64,000 nucleotides of DNA from NCBI RefSeq assembly GCF_023534745.1, contig NZ_JAMHJQ010000003.1, positions 156,968-220,967 of the forward strand. The letters run 5' to 3'. The notes under the pieces were generated by a model. It ran no database searches. It had not been told where the DNA came from and was given only the letters and a program-made list of their open reading frames with translations. The first letter of the stretch is position 1, and every line of letters begins with the position of its first letter. This document shows positions 9,521 through 17,259 of the stretch, piece by piece. The stretch is from Streptomyces sp. 35G-GA-8 (GTDB lineage Bacteria > Actinomycetota > Actinomycetes > Streptomycetales > Streptomycetaceae). A program made the position numbers and the translations under genes.

Positions 9521-10573
9521 CTAGCCGGCCGTCCGGTCGTACCGCGCCAGCCAGGCGTCCTCCGCCGCGTAGTCGAAGAGCCCGTCCCGGCCATAGTTCT
9601 GGACCATCTTGGGGAACGCGTCCGTCCAGTCCCGGCCGCGCAGACGCTCGGTGAGCCAGTCGACGGTCCCGGGCAGGGACTCGGCGTAGTCCGTGACCGG
9701 CCGGTACCCCAACTCCCGCTCCGCGGCGGCCATGTCGTAGACCACGGGATGCTCCAGCGTCCAGGGGGTGTCGCCGACACCGTCCACCGGCGCCCCCTCC
9801 GCGAGTACCGTCTCGGTCTCGCGGTCCAGCACCTTGTCGATCGCCGCGCCGATCTCCGCGACGGTCGGGGCCCCGGGGTCGGCGGCGTTGAGCACCCGGG
9901 AGCCGGGGCGCGCCGCCGCCAGCCTGATCAGCTCGGCGAGGTTGCCGACATGGACCGGATGGAAGCGGCTCCGGCCGCCGTACGCCAGTACGCGCCGACG
10001 GCGGCCGTCCAGCAGCCGTTTGACGAAGTACAGCTCACGCGGGGTGCGGCAGTAGGGGCCGTGGATCGCGCCCGCCCGCAGCAGCGTCACCGGCAGGGTG
10101 TCGCCCGCCGCCAGCAACTCGCGCTCCAGCAGCACCTTTCGCGTACTGTACGTCGCCTCGCCGGGCGCCACGGTCCGCTGAGTCTCCGGTATCGGCACCG
10201 GATAGCGCGGGCCGCCGTCGGGCCTGTCCTGGGTGTCGAAGCCCCGGCCCCGATCGTCCTCGTACACCGAGCCACTGGAGATGACGACCGCCGAGCCGAT
10301 CCGGCCGGCGAGCCCGGTCAGCTGGCGGGCGTGGGTCCGCCCGAACGCGACCAGGTCCACGACCACATCGCAGCCGTCGCCGATCACCGCGGCCAGCGCC
10401 GCGTCATCCTCACGGTCCAGCCGTACCGCGCGTACCTCCCGCGGCCACCGCTCGTCCCGGCCACCGCCGCGCGAGGCCGCCCGCACCTCCCAGCCGTCCT
10501 CGGCGAGCGCCCGCACGGCGACCCGCCCTGTCTGTCCCGTCGCACCGATCACCACTACGTTTCCCCTGGTCAT
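9521..10573 (-). CDS. NAD-dependent epimerase/dehydratase-like protein
   Basis: Extended/atypical short-chain dehydrogenase of 350 aa. The N-terminal VVVIGATGQTGRVAVRAL is a Rossmann nucleotide-binding loop (GxxGxxG). The SSGSVY strand carries a Ser, and YSTRK matches the catalytic Tyr-x-x-x-Lys, so a redox or epimerase activity on a sugar nucleotide or similar substrate is plausible. The C-terminal half (RFHPVHVGNLAELI, then VLNAADPGAPTVAEIG) is the substrate-binding part of NAD-dependent epimerases. The ATG start gives MTRGNVV. It lies 64 bases downstream of the PlsC-type gene on the same strand. The substrate is unknown. Confidence 0.85.
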   Translation of the reverse strand: MTRGNVVVIGATGQTGRVAVRALAEDGWEVRAASRGGGRDERWPREVRAVRLDREDDAALAAVIGDGCDVVVDLVAFGRTHARQLTGLAGRIGSAVVISSGSVYEDDRGRGFDTQDRPDGGPRYPVPIPETQRTVAPGEATYSTRKVLLERELLAAGDTLPVTLLRAGAIHGPYCRTPRELYFVKRLLDGRRRRVLAYGGRSRFHPVHVGNLAELIRLAAARPGSRVLNAADPGAPTVAEIGAAIDKVLDRETETVLAEGAPVDGVGDTPWTLEHPVVYDMAAAERELGYRPVTDYAESLPGTVDWLTERLRGRDWTDAFPKMVQNYGRDGLFDYAAEDAWLARYDRTAG

Positions 10574-10637
10574 ACGGGGACGTTAGAGGTGCGGGAAGCC
10601 GCACGGCCAGGGGCGTTCACCGGTGGCGATTCCGCTC

Positions 10638-11354
10638 TCAGCGGCGCAGCCTCGGGAATTTCCTGGCCGCCTCCGCGTTCGCCAGCTCCGCCTTCACCTC
10701 GGCCGCGTAACGGTCGACGTACTCCTGCCCGGAGAGCCCGAGGATCGCGTACATGATCTCGTCGGTGACCGCACGGACCGCCGCCTTCTCGTTCTCCAGA
10801 CCCGCGTAGCGCGCGAACTCCAGCGGTTCACCGAACCGGATCGTCACCCGCTTGATCCGCGGCACGACCTGGCCGGGCGGCTGGATCTCGAACGTACCGA
10901 CCATGGCGCACGGCACCACCGGCACGCCCGCCCTGATCGCCATCACGGCGACTCCGACCTTGCCCTTGTAGAGCCGGCCGTCGTGCGAGCGGGTGCCCTC
11001 CGGATAGATCCCCAGCAACTCGTCCTTGGCCAGCACCCCGAGCCCTTCCCGGATCGCCGCCTGCCCGGCCTCCTTCCCCGACCGGTCCACCGGGATCTGC
11101 CCGGCGCCGCGGAAGAAGAAGGCCGTCAGCCGCCCCTTCAGCCCGGGGCCGGTGAAGTACTCGGCCTTGGCGAGAAAAGTGATGCGCCGCTTGAGAATGG
11201 CCGGCATCAGAAAGTGATCGGAGAACGACAGATGGTTGCCCGCGATGATCGCGGCACCGTCGGCGGGTATGTGCTCAAGGCCCTCGATACGGGGCCGGAA
11301 CAGCAGCCGCAACAGGGGCCCCAGCAGCACATATTTCAGCACGTAATAGAACAC
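10638..11354 (-). CDS. 1-acyl-sn-glycerol-3-phosphate acyltransferase (PlsC family)
   Basis: Membrane-associated acyltransferase of 238 aa. The catalytic H-x4-D box is NHLSFSD near residues 58-64. The second block GQIPVDRSG, the third block IYPEGTRSHDGRLYKG and the fourth VPVVPCAMVGT are all in family order. It adds a fatty acyl chain to lysophosphatidic acid or a related glycerolipid. The N-terminus is hydrophobic (FYYVLKYVLLGPLLRLLF) and probably sits in the membrane. The start codon is GTG. The cobalamin gene upstream is separated from it by a terminator and 231 bases. Several PlsC paralogues are usual in Streptomyces, so the exact substrate is not fixed. Confidence 0.92.
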   Translation of the reverse strand: MFYYVLKYVLLGPLLRLLFRPRIEGLEHIPADGAAIIAGNHLSFSDHFLMPAILKRRITFLAKAEYFTGPGLKGRLTAFFFRGAGQIPVDRSGKEAGQAAIREGLGVLAKDELLGIYPEGTRSHDGRLYKGKVGVAVMAIRAGVPVVPCAMVGTFEIQPPGQVVPRIKRVTIRFGEPLEFARYAGLENEKAAVRAVTDEIMYAILGLSGQEYVDRYAAEVKAELANAEAARKFPRLRR

Positions 11355-11520
11355 GGTATGCGCTCCTCACTGGCCCGGCCGGCCACAGGACGGCGTTGTC
11401 CCAGGTCAACAGGGGGATTCCGGCGGACGCAAGTGTATGTGCAGGCGTAGCCGGTTGGAACTGTCGGCGGGCGGTGGAGGAGTCACCGGGAGAGGGCGCG
11501 GCGATCGTGCGGAGATGATG

Positions 11521-11559
11521 CCGGTGCGGCCGGGCCCCGTGTGGGCCCGACCGCACCGG
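11521..11559 (-). terminator. Terminator of the secreted transcobalamin-like gene
   Basis: Hairpin with 17-base arms (11521-11537 and 11543-11559, one mismatch) and a 5-base loop, 26 bases after the stop of the leftward gene. The rest of 11355-11585 holds no gene. Confidence 0.75.
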
Positions 11560-11585
11560 GAGGGCGCTTCAGTGCCGGATGCCGG

Positions 11586-12998
11586 TCACGCGCCCCAGCG
11601 CAGCGCGATGGTGTCGCCCGCGTTGATGACCTTGCCCCGGGTCGCCGCGGCGAAGGCCGATCCGTCGGTACTGACCTGCCAGGTATTGGCGCCGTTGTTG
11701 GCCTTGCCGTTGAGCGCGGTGACCGTGCCCGTGCCGGACGACGGCGTCACGGCCGTCACGCAGCCCGCCGGGGTGCCCGCGCCGACCGCCGCGTCCAGCA
11801 CGGCTCCCAGCGTGGTCGTGGTCGCGGTCGGGGTGAGGGAGACGGAGCAGACCTTCATGTTCCCGGCGCCGTCGTCCACGGTCAGGGCGAGCTTCGCCGC
11901 CGTGCCTGCGGTGAAGGTGCTCTGCGCGACCCACTGGGGCGCGCCGCTGGTGACCGGGGTCGGGGGAGTGGCGGTGAAGCCGCCGCCCGCCACGGCACGC
12001 AGCCCGTCGATGGAGGCGTAGGCGGACGGCACAGTGTCACTCGGCAGATATTTGAAGCCCCCGCCGGGGTTGAACTGCTGGGCGATGAGGAAATCCACCG
12101 GGGTCTTGCCCGCGGAGGTGAGGAAGTCCCCGGTCTGCGGATTGATGCCACAGGCGTTCAGACCGGAGACGGCCCAGCCGTTGGAGTCCGTGTTGACGCC
12201 GAACATGGCGTTGAAGGCACCGCTGTTCGCGATCAGCTTGCTCTTGAGGAACGCCTTGGCCTGGGCGATGTCCGTATCGGTGTTCGGTACGCCGGAGACA
12301 CAGAGGGCGGCCATCGCGGCCCCTGTCATATCGATGTCGCTCACGGCGCCGAGCTGATCCGGATTGCCCTCGGCCTTGCTGAAGTTCCAGCCTCCGTCGT
12401 TGTGCTGGTTGGCCCGGATACGGGTGATCAGCGAGTCCCGCAGGGACTGGGGTATGCGCTGAGCGCCCGCCTGTGTCCTGGCCCCGCCGAGGGCGAGTGC
12501 GGCGAAGACGGTGCCGTTGAAATTGGCGGACGGGCCGAAGTAGCCGGGTTCGGCGTTCTGCCAGTAGCCGTAGATGTCGGCGATCAGGTTGCGGGAGGCG
12601 GAGACGCGGGCCGGGTCGATACCCGCGGCGTAGGCGTTGAGGGTCGCACGCTCGTAGTCGGTGACCACCGGCGACGCGGACGGCCAGCTCGCGGTGGACA
12701 GGAGGCTGCGATAGACGGTTCTCGCGTTCTTCGTCGTATCCCCACCCGGCGTGACATCGACGGCCGCCGTGCCGGCGGCGGCGAGCGCGCTGAACGCCCA
12801 CTCGTTCGACAGTCCCGAGCCGGCGTATGAACCGTCGGCGCCCTGGAGGGATTTGAGGTAGGCGACGCCATTGGTTTTCGAGGTCGCGATCTGCGCGGGG
12901 GTGGAGGTGGCCGCCGAGGGGAGCACGGTCAGACAGAACGCGCCAATGGCGGCGGACGCCGTGAACGCCAGACGGCGGGAGGACGAAGGACGGGGCAT
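11586..12998 (-). CDS. Secreted transcobalamin-like protein (alpha/alpha toroid plus C-terminal beta domain)
   Basis: Secreted protein of 470 aa. A signal peptide spans residues 1-33 with no lipobox or wall-sorting signal. Residues about 40-342 form prenyltransferase/squalene-oxidase-type helical repeats, with turns such as DGSYAG, DGGWNFSKAEG and PGGGFKYLPS. Residues about 355-470 form a small beta domain resembling DUF4430 and the C-terminal domain of transcobalamin/intrinsic factor: two Cys (384, 413), then LNGKANNGANTWQVSTDG and GDTIALRW at the end. Toroid plus this beta domain is the fold pair that encloses B12 in animals. A cobalamin riboswitch precedes the gene and AGGAG stands before the ATG. 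I infer an extracellular corrinoid-binding protein. It is not a terpene cyclase: it is exported and no DXDD acid motif is evident. Confidence 0.85.
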   Translation of the reverse strand: MPRPSSSRRLAFTASAAIGAFCLTVLPSAATSTPAQIATSKTNGVAYLKSLQGADGSYAGSGLSNEWAFSALAAAGTAAVDVTPGGDTTKNARTVYRSLLSTASWPSASPVVTDYERATLNAYAAGIDPARVSASRNLIADIYGYWQNAEPGYFGPSANFNGTVFAALALGGARTQAGAQRIPQSLRDSLITRIRANQHNDGGWNFSKAEGNPDQLGAVSDIDMTGAAMAALCVSGVPNTDTDIAQAKAFLKSKLIANSGAFNAMFGVNTDSNGWAVSGLNACGINPQTGDFLTSAGKTPVDFLIAQQFNPGGGFKYLPSDTVPSAYASIDGLRAVAGGGFTATPPTPVTSGAPQWVAQSTFTAGTAAKLALTVDDGAGNMKVCSVSLTPTATTTTLGAVLDAAVGAGTPAGCVTAVTPSSGTGTVTALNGKANNGANTWQVSTDGSAFAAATRGKVINAGDTIALRWGA

Positions 12999-13029
12999 GG
13001 CCTGCTCCTGGGAATGAGGGGCGCCGACC

Positions 13030-13225
13030 GGACCTGTGTCCTCTCCACGCGGGGAAGCAGCAGGCAGGGCCGCCGCCCGAACGCGTGGACCGGCTTCCTG
13101 TGGTGCACCGCCGCATGGGCATTCGGGCTCGGCACGACCCCCGTCGTGCCATACCGCTGCGCGTCAGCCCCGGATTCTCACCGGGTTCCCCCATGTGGCA
13201 GCGCAGGACGCTACCCGAGGGGCGC
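13030..13225 (-). promoter_or_regulatory. Cobalamin riboswitch (leftward) for the secreted transcobalamin-like gene
   Basis: Read on the minus strand, the core at about 13192-13153 is GGGGGAACCCGGTGAGAATC followed by CGGGGCTGACGCGCAGCGGT. This is the conserved GGAA..GGTG..AATCCG..CTGACGCGCA.CGGT core of the B12-binding aptamer. A GCCAC box lies just upstream and pairing arms with a CCTGCC element lie downstream. Bound cobalamin is expected to switch off the gene at 11586-12998. The outer limits are approximate. Confidence 0.92.
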
Positions 13226-13298
13226 GGCTCCCGCCAGACACACGGGACCGCCCGCTCCCGCTCATCGGATCTCACACCGGGTCTCTTGTCGGCGCGTC

Positions 13299-13328
13299 TT
13301 GACGTCGTCCGCCTCATCGTGCTCAAAT
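13299..13328 (+). promoter_or_regulatory. Probable promoter of the rightward cobalamin operon
   Basis: TTGACG (13299-13304) and TCAAAT (13323-13328) are 18 bases apart and lie just before the rightward riboswitch, so transcription would begin at its 5' edge. The -10 box matches the consensus at four of six bases. Confidence 0.5.
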
Positions 13329-13334
13329 CCGCCT

Positions 13335-13480
13335 GATATGCACTGAGTTCCAGGGGAAGCCGGTCGAAGTCCGGCGCTGACCCGCAACCGTAGGCCCGGT
13401 TCTCGCCGGGCGAGCCGGAATGCCTGGGACACGATCTGCAGCGAGAAGCGCCGTCGCGGACTACGGCGTGGTCGATCAGC
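13335..13480 (+). promoter_or_regulatory. Cobalamin riboswitch (rightward) for the wall-protein/ECF operon
   Basis: The sequence from about 13340 contains CACTG, then GGGGAAGCCGGTCGAAGTCC and CTGACCCGCAACCGTA, then GAGCCGGAATGCCTGG. These are the hallmark blocks of the adenosylcobalamin aptamer (GGAA.CCGGT..AA.TCCGG..CTGACCCGCAAC.GTA). It lies in the leader of the 13560-20935 operon. The expression platform probably lies within 13440-13555, next to the ribosome site. The outer limits are approximate. Confidence 0.94.
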
Positions 13481-13559
13481 CCTGTCACGCGGCCCCGCCG
13501 TGCGGTGGAGGCCCCTCAACCACGTTCCTGTTCAGGCGGACACGGAACGAGGGGGCGTG

Positions 13560-16313
13560 GTGGGGACCGTACGACGAAGAGGCCGGCGGCCTGGTGCCGC
13601 CGGTGGCCTGGCGTTGATATCGGCGATATGCCTCACGTTCCTCGCGTGCGTGACGTTCCTCACCGTCAGCGACGCGGCGGCGGATCCTCTCGACAGCTGC
13701 ACCGCCACCAAGGGCGCCGTCGTCGCCGTCGACTTTGGGCCGTTCGGCGGAAAGGTCGAGCGCGGCTGCGACACCACGCCGACCACCGGTTACGAACTCC
13801 TCCATGAGGGCGGCTTCACCACCACGGGTACCCAGCACGACGGGCCGGCCTTCATCTGCCGTATCGGCTTCGGCTCCGGCAGCCAGTACCCGACCGAGGA
13901 GACGGAGTCCTGCGTCCGCACCCCGTCCGCCAAGGCCTACTGGTCGTACTGGATCGCCTCGCCCGGTCAGGACAAGTGGACGTACAGCCCGTACGGCGCC
14001 ATGAGCCGGATACCGAAGGACGGCGACGTGGACGCCTGGGTGTTCGGCAGCACCGATGTCGGTGGCACCACCGGTAAGCCGACCTTCACCCCGGACGAGG
14101 TCCGTGCCCGAGGTGGCGGCACGACACCCGGCCCCGGCGGCACACCCACGGTTCCCGCCGGCGAGATCGATGTACCGGCCGCCGCCCAGTGGGTCAGGGA
14201 CGCCCTGAAGGACGGTGAACGCATCGTCGACGACGGCGCGGACACCCCCAACTACCCGCTGACCACCGAGAGCGCGTACGCACTGGCCGCCGCGGACGGC
14301 AAGAGCGCGACCCTCGACAAGGTCACCGCCTTCCTCGCCGCCCATACCGACGACTATGCCTACCCGGCCGGCGCGGACCAGGCTCCGGACGCCGGCGCCG
14401 CCGCGCGCCTGGCGCTGCTCGCCGAGATCACCGAGGGCGACCCGCGTGACGTCGGCGGCCATGACCTGATCGGCGATCTGACGGACAACGTCTGCGCCGC
14501 CGGTCCGGAGTCCGGTAACGCCACCCCGGGGTGCACCGCCAAGGGCGACTTCCGCAACGCCACCTACGCCGATGGGCAGGCGCTGTCCGTACTGGCGCTG
14601 CTGCGGGCCGACGCCGAACCACCGGCCGCGGCCGTCGACCGGCTGACTCAGGTGCAGTGCGACGACGGCGGGATCACCAGCATCCTCATCCGTCCCGGTG
14701 AGTACTGCGACGGCGACCCCGCCACCACCGGCCTCGTGACCCTCGCCCTGCGTGCAGCGGGCGGCCACGACGCGGCCGTGGCCAAGGCCAGGACCTACCT
14801 GAAGAAGGCACAGCGGGAGGACGGTTCGTTCCCCGGCTACACCGGCGCCACGGTCGGCAGCGTCACGGCCACCGCGTACGCGGCACAGGCGCTGCGTTCC
14901 CTCGGCGACACCGCGCAGGCGGACACCGGTGTCGCCTGGCTGTCGCGCCAGCAGTTGGACAACGGCGGCTTCGGCTTCGAGGAGGACGCCACCGACGCCT
15001 TCGTCTACCCGACGGCCCCCGCCGTCCTCGCGGGCGCGGACACCGATCTCGTGCGCCTGACGACGAAGAGACCCGACCCGACCGACCCGCCGGCCACGGA
15101 CCCGCCGGCCACCGGGCCACCCACCCCGCCTCCCGGTGAGGGGCCCGACCTCCGCAAGGGCGTTGCCTACCTCACCCGCTCGGCCAACCTCAAGCAGGGC
15201 CAGTACTACGAGGTGGGTCCCGGCTCGAACCGCGCCGACTTCGGTCTGACCATCGACGGCGCCTACGCGCTCGCCGCCACCGGTCTGAACAACGACAAAC
15301 TGCGCGGGATCGTCGACTTCCTCGACAAGGGCGGCAAGGACGCCGAAGGACGCACCGTCCACGACTGGACCGGTGTGGGCACGAAGTACGCCGCCGGAGG
15401 CTCGCTCGGGAAGACCGCGCTGCTGGCCGAGGCCGTCGGCCGTGACCCGCGCGACTTCGGCGGCCACGATGTGATCGCCGCCCTCGGCAAGGCGGTCTGT
15501 ACGGCGGAGAGCGAGGCACCGGACCGCAGTTGTGCGGCCCCAGGGGCCTATACCCACGCCCCGTCCGTCTTCGCCCAGTCCCTCGCGCTCATGGCCCAGT
15601 TGCGCGCCGACGAGACGGCGGCGGCTCAGAAACCGATCGGGTATCTGGCGAGCCTGCAGCACGACAGTGGCGCGTGGCCCAGCCTGATCCCCTCCACCGA
15701 CGACTCCGATGTCGACTCCACCGCGATCGCGGCCATGGCCCTGGATCTGGTCGGGGACGAGAAGGCCGACGAGGCCGTCGGCAAGGCACTGCACTGGATC
15801 GCGAACGAGCAGCTTCCGGACGGCGGCTTCCCCGGAGCGGCGGGCAACTCCGTGAATTCGGCGGCGCTGGCGATCCAGGGCCTCTCACTCGACGCGCGGA
15901 CGTATGGCTCCGAGATCGCGAAGGCACGGAAGTTCCTGGCCTCCCAGCAGAACGGCGACGGCGGCTTCAACATCGCCAAGGAAGGCCAGCGCGGTTCCGA
16001 CCTGCGCGCGTCCACCCAGGCGGTCGGCGGATCCACCGGCATCTCGTTCGGTGTCCTGGCCCGCAGCCTCGATGGCACCACGCCCCGGCCCACGCCCAGC
16101 CCGACATCCTCCACCCCCGCCATCGTCACCCCCGGGGACACGGCGGGCGGCCCGGACGGCGACGTCGACACCGCGGGCTCCGGCGGCGGAGCGCTCGCCT
16201 CCACCGGCGCACAGGTCGGCCTCCTCGCGGCGGGCGCGGCCGTACTGATCGGTGCCGGCTGGCGCACGGTCGTCGTCACCCGTCGCCGTACGGCCACCGG
16301 GGAGCAGCGGTGA
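13560..16313 (+). CDS. Wall-anchored double-toroid protein of the cobalamin locus (LASTG sorting signal)
   Basis: Large extracellular protein of 917 aa. A hydrophobic signal lies at about residues 14-41. A beta-type domain at about 46-165 has four Cys (47, 70, 100, 118), the YWSYW pair and DGDVDAWVFG. Two prenyltransferase/squalene-oxidase-like helical toroids follow at about 200-500 and 528-840, with turns such as DNGGFGFEEDA, PDGGFPGAAGNSVNS and NGDGGFNIAKEG, split by a Pro/Thr linker. The C-terminus has LASTG (879-883), a membrane helix and an Arg-rich tail, as recognised by actinobacterial class E sortases. The GTG start is preceded by a GAGGGGG stretch; the GTG 3 bases earlier is possible. 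It is led by a cobalamin riboswitch and coupled by GTGA to the next gene. I infer wall-bound corrinoid capture. Confidence 0.85.
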   Translation: MGTVRRRGRRPGAAGGLALISAICLTFLACVTFLTVSDAAADPLDSCTATKGAVVAVDFGPFGGKVERGCDTTPTTGYELLHEGGFTTTGTQHDGPAFICRIGFGSGSQYPTEETESCVRTPSAKAYWSYWIASPGQDKWTYSPYGAMSRIPKDGDVDAWVFGSTDVGGTTGKPTFTPDEVRARGGGTTPGPGGTPTVPAGEIDVPAAAQWVRDALKDGERIVDDGADTPNYPLTTESAYALAAADGKSATLDKVTAFLAAHTDDYAYPAGADQAPDAGAAARLALLAEITEGDPRDVGGHDLIGDLTDNVCAAGPESGNATPGCTAKGDFRNATYADGQALSVLALLRADAEPPAAAVDRLTQVQCDDGGITSILIRPGEYCDGDPATTGLVTLALRAAGGHDAAVAKARTYLKKAQREDGSFPGYTGATVGSVTATAYAAQALRSLGDTAQADTGVAWLSRQQLDNGGFGFEEDATDAFVYPTAPAVLAGADTDLVRLTTKRPDPTDPPATDPPATGPPTPPPGEGPDLRKGVAYLTRSANLKQGQYYEVGPGSNRADFGLTIDGAYALAATGLNNDKLRGIVDFLDKGGKDAEGRTVHDWTGVGTKYAAGGSLGKTALLAEAVGRDPRDFGGHDVIAALGKAVCTAESEAPDRSCAAPGAYTHAPSVFAQSLALMAQLRADETAAAQKPIGYLASLQHDSGAWPSLIPSTDDSDVDSTAIAAMALDLVGDEKADEAVGKALHWIANEQLPDGGFPGAAGNSVNSAALAIQGLSLDARTYGSEIAKARKFLASQQNGDGGFNIAKEGQRGSDLRASTQAVGGSTGISFGVLARSLDGTTPRPTPSPTSSTPAIVTPGDTAGGPDGDVDTAGSGGGALASTGAQVGLLAAGAAVLIGAGWRTVVVTRRRTATGEQR

Positions 16314-17254
16314 CTTCTTCGCTCCGGCGGCGAGCCGTACACGCCCTGGCCGCACTCGGCATGGCCGTCGCGGCCCTGACCACGGCCCCCACCACCGCCG
16401 CGGCCGACCCGCAGCCCATGGGCCGGTGCACCACCGCCTCGGGGGCCGTCCTCGCCGTCGACTTCAGCCACTGGGGCGGCCCCATCTACCGTTCCTGCGG
16501 TACGACACCCACCACTGGGTACGAACTGCTCAACCAGGGCGGCTGGCGCACCACCGGCACCGGACACGACGGCCCGGCCTTCATCTGCCGTATCGGATAC
16601 AGCGGTTACCAGAAGGGCAAGCAGTACCCGACGCCGCAGCAGGACGACTGCGTTCTGACCCCACCGGCCTCCGCCTACTGGTCGTACTGGCACGCCGACC
16701 CGGGCGCCAACACATGGCAGTACAGCCAGCTCGGTGCCATGCTCTACAAGCCGAAGCCGGGCAGCGTCGACCTGTGGATCTTCGGCGGCACCAATATCGA
16801 GGGCACCGAAGGCCGCCCCCAGGTCACCCCCGACCAACTGCGCGCCCACAACACCAAGCCCACCGGGGACATCGCCAGTCCCCCGGCGACCGATCGCGCG
16901 CCCGCGCTGCCGCCCGGCACGGACACCGGACCGGCCCCCGAGCGGCGGAAGCCGGAGCCGTCCACGCCTTCGTCCCCTTCGGCGAAGCCGCCGACGAGCC
17001 CGTCGCCCACGCCGTCGGCCAAGCCGTCCCCCTCCGTGTCCTCCACCAGCCCGACGGCCGATGCCACCGCGACCCGGGAAGCGGAAGCGGCGGCGGCGCC
17101 CAGCACCGGCGCCAAGGTCGTCGACGCCGATCCGGCGGCCGACGCGCGGCATGACGCGGGATCGCTGACGCCCGTCGTGGCGGGCGGCGCACTCGTGGTT
17201 CTCATCGGCGGGGCCGCCGTGTTCGCGGCCAGACGCCGGCGCCGCACGGGGTAG
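16310..17254 (+). CDS. Membrane-anchored extracellular protein sharing the four-Cys domain (SCO2322-like)
   Basis: A protein of 314 aa with a signal peptide ending near TAAADP, then one domain nearly parallel to the N-terminal domain of the preceding protein: the same four Cys spacing, TTPTTGYELL, GHDGPAFICRIG, AYWSYW and GSVDLWIFGG. A long Pro/Ser/Thr spacer (about residues 175-265) would reach through the wall, and a C-terminal membrane helix ends in RRRRRTG. A weak STG motif precedes the helix but not in a sorting-signal position. The start GTG overlaps the previous stop. I recall this as the SCO2322 family name, but it has no established function. Its position between the toroid protein and EcfT suggests a docking or hand-over role. 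Confidence 0.8.
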   Translation: MTSSLRRRAVHALAALGMAVAALTTAPTTAAADPQPMGRCTTASGAVLAVDFSHWGGPIYRSCGTTPTTGYELLNQGGWRTTGTGHDGPAFICRIGYSGYQKGKQYPTPQQDDCVLTPPASAYWSYWHADPGANTWQYSQLGAMLYKPKPGSVDLWIFGGTNIEGTEGRPQVTPDQLRAHNTKPTGDIASPPATDRAPALPPGTDTGPAPERRKPEPSTPSSPSAKPPTSPSPTPSAKPSPSVSSTSPTADATATREAEAAAAPSTGAKVVDADPAADARHDAGSLTPVVAGGALVVLIGGAAVFAARRRRRTG

Positions 17255-17259
17255 CGGCG

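Noticed and set aside
13485-15794. A 769-codon open frame antisense to the wall-protein gene
   Set aside because: High GC removes stop codons from the antisense frame. The + strand frame has signal peptide, repeats, sorting signal and riboswitch; the antisense product has no recognisable domain.
11586-16313. Terpene or hopanoid cyclases suggested by squalene-oxidase-type repeats
   Set aside because: Both proteins are exported, lack an evident DXDD acid motif, and sit under cobalamin riboswitches; no isoprenoid genes are near.
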